Origin: Halorussus salilacus
GTDB taxonomy: Archaea; Halobacteriota; Halobacteria; Halobacteriales; Haladaptataceae
DNA length: 64,000 nucleotides
Direction: 5' to 3'
Assembly: GCF_024138125.1 (NCBI RefSeq)
Contig: NZ_CP099993.1
Coordinates: 2,542,001 to 2,606,000, forward strand
Shown: piece by piece, positions 60,759-64,000 of the stretch
Layout: the number at the start of each line of letters is the position of its first letter
Numbering within the stretch: the stretch's first letter is position 1
Translations under genes and position numbers: made by a program
The notes under the pieces: model-generated
Databases searched by the model: none
What the model saw: the letters and a program-made list of their open reading frames with translations, nothing else
Told to the model about the DNA's origin: nothing

Positions 60759-61352
60759 GCCACCGACGGAGAAGTTTTCGGCCATTTCAGGGCTCGAACC
60801 TCTCGACCAGCGTCTGCTCTCGATAGTCGGGCTCTGCGCCCGCGCAGGAAGAATTTAGTATATCGTTATGGGATTTATGAGTCCGGGGCGAGTCGGTCGA
60901 TCCGTCTCGGTCGCGCCTCTCGCGGGGAGATCGACCGCGAAAATCGGTTGGTCGTTCCGTTCTCGGCGGTGTCGGCTTCGGTTCGTCAGAGTCCGACGAC
61001 GCAGGGGCGTTCGAGCGCGAACGAGCGCCGCGACATCGCGAGACGGCGAGTTCGAATCGGCCGGAATCGAAATCGAGTCGGTCCGCGGAACGGGAATACC
61101 CGTAGTCGACTCCGCGACGGAAGTCGGTGGGTCTCCCGATTCGGGCGTTCCGGTCGCTCAGTTCGAACGACGTTCCGGTCGGTCGCCCCCGATTCGCGCC
61201 GGAAACCCCCCGGGGTAGCGTCGCCGGTTCGCCCTTCCGGAGGTCTCGCGGCCGAGCGCTCGGGGATCGGCTCGCGACGGTCGAGAATCGCCAGACGCCG
61301 GTCGCGTCGCTACCGGTTGCAGGTGTCCGTCGAGGAGAACGCGACGTCGAGG
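60759..61352. other. 594-bp stretch without a recognisable gene
   Basis: Open frames exist on both strands but are Arg/Ser-rich with no domain signatures, so I do not call genes. A TATA-rich stretch (agtatatcgttatggg) lies at about 60858-60873. No tRNA, RNase P RNA or SRP RNA signatures were seen. The stretch may be decayed coding sequence or contain an uncharacterised RNA. Confidence 0.5.
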
Positions 61353-61523
61353 TCAGGCCTCGACCGAGGAGTCTATGTCGCCGTCGATTCGGACGAGTCG
61401 GTAGCCGCACTCGGGACAGCCCCACTTGGTCTTCTCGCCGAGGTGGAGGGTCGTGCTGGCGGTGCGGTAGAACGTCCGCTCGGTCCCGCACTCGGGACAC
61501 TCGTGTTCGAGTTCCTGACTCAT
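61353..61523 (-). CDS. Small zinc-ribbon protein (56 aa)
   Basis: ATG 61523 encodes 56 residues beginning MSQELEHECPECGTERTFYR, with two CPEC motifs spaced 26 residues apart (GCPECGYRLVR), an unmistakable zinc beta-ribbon. It resembles small haloarchaeal zinc-ribbon proteins such as DUF7838. Function unknown; these often bind nucleic acid or protein partners. Confidence 0.8.
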   Translation of the reverse strand: MSQELEHECPECGTERTFYRTASTTLHLGEKTKWGCPECGYRLVRIDGDIDSSVEA

Positions 61524-61933
61524 GTCTACGCCTCGGGTCGCGGTGAAGTTGAAGATACTGGTTTCGGGTCCCGCCGACCAGTGGGGCGGCCAGCGCGTGC
61601 ATCGTCGTCGTTTGCGCGTGAGTCGAACCGCGTCGGTTCGACTCACGCGCAGTTCGACCCGGAGATTTCGTCCTCCGTTTCTCCGTCCCGCGAACCACGA
61701 ACGAGGACGTTCGAGTTCGGAAGTGGGGTCGCGAGTCGTTCCGAGGGGCGTTCGGTCCGACGACGATTGGCGGTAGATACCGCGCCGACCCGACCGACGC
61801 CGGGCGGCGGCCGTGTGGGGTCTTCCCGGCCAATTCCGAACAGATAAACTCCATATCGATATACTAATTTCCCCTCGTCGGGGTGGACTCCGGGGACGCC
61901 AGTTACTTGCGACGTGGGCCCGTAGCGGGTCGT
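61524..61933. other. Gene-free stretch with perfect hairpin
   Basis: 410 bases. It contains a perfect 17-bp inverted repeat (61614-61650) and an A/T-rich tail (ctccatatcgatatac) at about 61848-61865 that may be a promoter for the glutaredoxin gene. No coding region is supported. Confidence 0.5.
61614..61650. repeat. Perfect 17-bp inverted repeat
   Basis: The arms 61614-61630 and 61634-61650 surround cgt. It lies in a gene-free stretch upstream of the glutaredoxin gene. Confidence 0.9.
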
Positions 61934-62173
61934 ATGTCCGTCATCCTCTACTCGCTCGACGGCTGTCCGTACTGCGAGAAGGTCGAGCAAGCGCTCGACG
62001 AGAACGGCGTCGAGTACGAGACCCGGTGGGTCGAGGCGCTTCACTCCGAGCGCGACGAGGTCAAGCGCGTCAGCAACCAGCGGAGCGTCCCGGTGCTCGT
62101 CCACGAGGAGGCCGGGGTGACGATGGGAGAGAGCGACAACATCGTCGAGTACGTCGAGACCTCGCTTTCGTGA
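61934..62173 (+). CDS. Glutaredoxin-like protein
   Basis: A 79-aa redox protein with the active-site CPYC (residues 11-14) in SLDGCPYCEKVEQALDENGV, and the cis-Pro region SVPVLVHEEAGVTMGESDNI. It matches the glutaredoxin family. Haloarchaea use gamma-glutamylcysteine rather than glutathione, so it probably works with that thiol or with another thiol reductant. ATG 61934 gives MSVILYSLDGCPYC, the expected N-terminus. Confidence 0.88.
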   Translation: MSVILYSLDGCPYCEKVEQALDENGVEYETRWVEALHSERDEVKRVSNQRSVPVLVHEEAGVTMGESDNIVEYVETSLS

Positions 62174-62224
62174 GTCCCGTCGTTCGGGGCGGGAATTAAG
62201 AGGCGTCGGCCGGTAGCCCTCGGC

Positions 62225-62758
62225 ATGAAAATCTACACCGGCCGCGGCGACGAGGGACAGACCGACCTGCGCGACATGTCGCGGGTCTCGAAGGCCAGTC
62301 CCCGCATCGAGGCCTACGGCACCGTCGACGAACTCAACGCGCTCGTGGGTCGGATTCGGCCCTGCGGTCACGGCGACATCGACGACCACCTCCGGGAGAC
62401 GCAGAACCTCCTCCATGTGGTGCAGGCCGACTTCTCGAACCCCGAGCCCGACGAGGACGACCCCGTGGTCCGCGAGGACCACATCGAGGAGGTCGAGGAG
62501 TGGATCGACTCCTACGACGACGAACTCGACCCGCTCGAATCGTTCATCCTGCCGAGCGGGAGCAAGCCCGGGGCCGACCTCCACCACGCCCGCACCGTCT
62601 GTCGGCGCGCCGAGCGCCGGGCGGTCGCGCTCGCGAGCGAGGAGGACGTGAACGAGGTCGCGGTGAAGTACTTGAATCGCCTCTCGGACGCGCTATTCGT
62701 CTTCGCGCGCGTGGTGAACCAGCGCGAGGGCGTCGTCGAGGAGTCGCCGACGTACTGA
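62225..62758 (+). CDS. pduO: Corrinoid adenosyltransferase (PduO type)
   Basis: Transfers the adenosyl group of ATP to cob(I)alamin, making adenosylcobalamin, the cofactor of the NrdJ reductase in this window. The 177-aa protein has the ATP-binding N-terminal loop YTGRGDEGQTDL, EAYGTVDELNALVGR, LPSGSKPGADLHHARTVCRR and NRLSDALFVFARVVN, diagnostic of PduO. Predicted trimer. ATG 62225 (MKIYTGRGDEG) is the usual start. Confidence 0.94.
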   Translation: MKIYTGRGDEGQTDLRDMSRVSKASPRIEAYGTVDELNALVGRIRPCGHGDIDDHLRETQNLLHVVQADFSNPEPDEDDPVVREDHIEEVEEWIDSYDDELDPLESFILPSGSKPGADLHHARTVCRRAERRAVALASEEDVNEVAVKYLNRLSDALFVFARVVNQREGVVEESPTY

Positions 62759-62803
62759 GGACCGATACGTTAATCCTCCCCCGGTGGCTTGGTACGTGTA
62801 AGC

Positions 62804-63355
62804 ATGCGGATACGCGAGTGGCAGGACATCGTCGAGGACGTGGTGGAGACCGACACCGACCCCGACGACTGGCGCGCGGTCGGCGGCACCAGAGCGGGCG
62901 GCGTCGGCGAGGACCTCTATCTGGGTCATCCGCACGCTGGCGTGTACCTGCTCAAGACCTACGCCAAGAACCCCTACGAGGTCAAGGGGGTCGGCGCGCG
63001 GGTCGCGCGAAAACTCGACGACGAGATCGGGTCGTTCCTCCCCGAGGAGGAGACGGGCGGGCGCTTCGCGGTCCAGAGCCCGCCGGAGGACGAGGACGAC
63101 GCCGAGCGGAAGGCCCGCCACGTCGAGGAGGTCGTCAAGGCTCACGCCGACGCGCCGACCACGCCCAACGACTTCTTCGACGACCTGATGGACGCCCTCG
63201 ACAGTCCGGCGTTCGGTCCCATGGAGTTCGACCGGTACGACCGGCCCGACCCCGCCGACGAACTCTCCGCGCGGTTCGACGAGGCCGAGGAACTGCTGAA
63301 CGCCGAACTCGACGACCTCGTCGACGAGGACGACGTGGGCCGCGGGTTCCACTGA
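62804..63355 (+). CDS. Conserved haloarchaeal hypothetical protein
   Basis: A 183-aa cytoplasmic protein. The N-terminus MRIREWQDIVEDVVETDTDP is acidic, the middle has LYLGHPHAGVYLLKTYAKNP and a short Pro/Glu-rich segment, and the C-terminus EFDRYDRPDPADELSARFDE is again acidic. No known domain. ATG 62804 is used rather than GTG 62789 because it starts the acidic N-terminus. Separated by 45 bases from the cobalamin gene and possibly co-transcribed. Followed by a hairpin and tandem repeats. Confidence 0.65.
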   Translation: MRIREWQDIVEDVVETDTDPDDWRAVGGTRAGGVGEDLYLGHPHAGVYLLKTYAKNPYEVKGVGARVARKLDDEIGSFLPEEETGGRFAVQSPPEDEDDAERKARHVEEVVKAHADAPTTPNDFFDDLMDALDSPAFGPMEFDRYDRPDPADELSARFDEAEELLNAELDDLVDEDDVGRGFH

Positions 63356-63390
63356 GCCGCCGACCGGGCACGGCGTGCCCGGTCGGCGGC
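63356..63390 (+). terminator. Perfect 16-bp hairpin after the 62804 gene
   Basis: The arms 63356-63371 and 63375-63390 enclose ggc and start directly after the stop codon. A likely 3' stem of the 62804 gene and start of the repeat block below. Confidence 0.55.
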
Positions 63391-63405
63391 AGTCGAGCCC
63401 TTACT

Positions 63406-63505
63406 CGGTCGCCAGCCATCCGGAATCTCGTCGGTCGCCAGCCATCCGGAATCTCGTCGGTCGCCAGCCATCCGGAATCTCGTCGTCGGTACTCCGGAAT
63501 CTCGT
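63406..63505. repeat. 26-bp tandem repeat array (3 full copies plus partial)
   Basis: Copies 63406-63431, 63432-63457 and 63458-63483 are identical (core cggtcgccagccatccggaa). A degenerate shorter copy spans 63484-63505. The repeated cggtcgccag is also the core of the left arm of the following hairpin. Confidence 0.95.
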
Positions 63506-63537
63506 CGGTCGCCAGCGTTCCGCTGGCGACCGACGAG
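63501..63537. repeat. Perfect 17-bp inverted repeat following the array
   Basis: The arms 63501-63517 and 63521-63537 flank ttc. Its left arm (ctcgtcggtcgccag...) matches the repeat unit of the array, so the array looks like copies of one hairpin arm. Confidence 0.9.
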
Positions 63538-63571
63538 TAGGCTTAAGCGGGTCGGCGGTCATCGATTTTCC

Positions 63572-63943
63572 ATGAATCCCACCGAGACCGTCGAGGACTA
63601 CTACGGCGCGCTCCGGCGGGGCGACCCCCTCCCGCCCTACTTCGTCGAGCGCGAGGACGTAGTGAAGTTCGGCGTCGGCGAGCGACTCGCGGGCTACGAC
63701 GCGGTCGCAGAGGGGCTTCGCGACCAGACTCGGACCACCCGCGACTGGCGGGTCGAGAGCCGCAATCTTCGAACGACCGCCCGCGAGTCGGTGGCGTGGT
63801 TCACCGACGACGTGGGGCTTGCGTGGACGCCGGACGACGGCGAGCGGCGGTCGTTCGACACCCGCTGGAGCGGCGCGCTGGAGTCCGACGGCGGCGACTG
63901 GCGCTTCGCGCAGATGCATGTGAGCGCGCCCCGTGAGGTCTGA
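63572..63943 (+). CDS. NTF2-like (SnoaL-type) protein
   Basis: A 123-aa cytoplasmic protein with the cone-shaped NTF2 fold signature: N-terminal ETVEDYYGALRRGDPLPPYF, a middle GERLAGYDAVAEGLRDQTRT and C-terminal strands ESVAWFTDDVGLAW and RRSFDTRWSGALESDGGDWR. Many such proteins are small enzymes or binding modules; substrate unknown. Start ATG 63572 is a natural N-terminus (MNPTETVEDYY). Confidence 0.82.
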   Translation: MNPTETVEDYYGALRRGDPLPPYFVEREDVVKFGVGERLAGYDAVAEGLRDQTRTTRDWRVESRNLRTTARESVAWFTDDVGLAWTPDDGERRSFDTRWSGALESDGGDWRFAQMHVSAPREV

Positions 63944-63977
63944 CGATGGTCGGGACTCGACGTGAGGAGGTCTGAGG

Positions 63978-64000
63978 ATGGTCGCGCCACCGAACGACGA
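63978..64000 (+). CDS. Possible next gene start (partial)
   Basis: ATG 63978 is preceded by a good Shine-Dalgarno-like GGAGG (63966-63970, seven bases of spacing). Only seven codons are visible (MVAPPND). Position fits a downstream operon gene; identity cannot be told. Confidence 0.35.

Noticed and set aside
60759-61352. RNase P RNA or SRP RNA gene
   Set aside because: None of the conserved core motifs of either RNA was found in the stretch.
63406-63505. CRISPR-like array
   Set aside because: The 26-bp units are directly adjacent without unique spacers and there are no cas genes.

Overview
The window is chromosomal DNA of an extremely halophilic archaeon (class Halobacteria). The evidence is the very acidic proteome, strong G/C bias at third codon positions, Tat signal peptides on secreted proteins, many leaderless genes with a TATA-like box about 27 bases before the start codon, an intron-containing tRNA-Met(CAU), and haloarchaeal families (HalOD1, DUF7344-type winged helices, PGF-CTERM surface protein, halolysin, trpDFEG, two-part gcvP). 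I cannot assign a genus. Housekeeping genes are densely packed in short operons. No rRNA, CRISPR array, transposase or prophage was seen.

Layout. 1-2.1 kb: pstS (cut by the left edge) and divergent phoU. 2.1-5.2 kb: a CBS/HPF-like protein, a lycopene-cyclase-fold membrane protein and two haloarchaeal regulators or hypotheticals. 5.3 kb: tRNA-Val. 5.6-9.5 kb: trpDFEG, with genes coupled by ATGA overlaps. 9.8-14.6 kb: a small membrane protein and the B12-dependent ribonucleotide reductase nrdJ, interrupted by a 372-residue intein. 14.7-20.2 kb: arylsulfotransferase-like protein, small zinc protein, molybdopterin oxidoreductase, TVP38-type membrane protein and conserved hypotheticals. 20.3 kb: split tRNA-Met. 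20.8-25.8 kb: small membrane proteins, DMT transporter, CBS protein, tiny zinc finger, RNase HI and a PGF-CTERM protein. 26.1-33.2 kb: malic enzyme, M24-fold protein, half-size CtaA and a polar amino-acid-type ABC transporter. 33.2-37.3 kb: a membrane-tethered regulator with a secreted partner, HalOD1, rfcL and a frameshifted AbrB gene. 37.4-44.2 kb: PHP, GNAT and membrane proteins, an XRE regulator, an A/T-rich HD hydrolase and HMG-CoA synthase. 44.3-52.1 kb: pilin-like surface protein, methyltransferase, a broken vapBC pair, TatD, MFS and NYN proteins. 52.3-55.2 kb: halolysin and a divergent AbrB-regulated pair. 55.2-59.8 kb: gcvT-gcvH-(small ORF)-gcvPA-gcvPB. 59.9-64 kb: methyltransferase-like protein, zinc ribbon, glutaredoxin, cobalamin adenosyltransferase and an NTF2-like protein.

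Functional links. The adenosyltransferase near the right end makes the cofactor that NrdJ needs. The XRE regulator stands beside HMG-CoA synthase, the committed step to mevalonate and archaeal lipids. PstS and PhoU form a phosphate module.

The most unusual signal is non-coding. The window holds many perfect inverted repeats with arms of 8-23 bp, most of them between genes. Four loci combine such a palindrome with a short tandem array. Two of these (29710-29919 and 39737-39863) share nearly identical flanks while the stem sequence has been swapped on both sides, which looks like a conserved hairpin element kept for structure rather than sequence. A second candidate system is a 17-bp box placed between TATA and transcription start in both promoters of a divergent AbrB/hypothetical pair (54763 and 54945).
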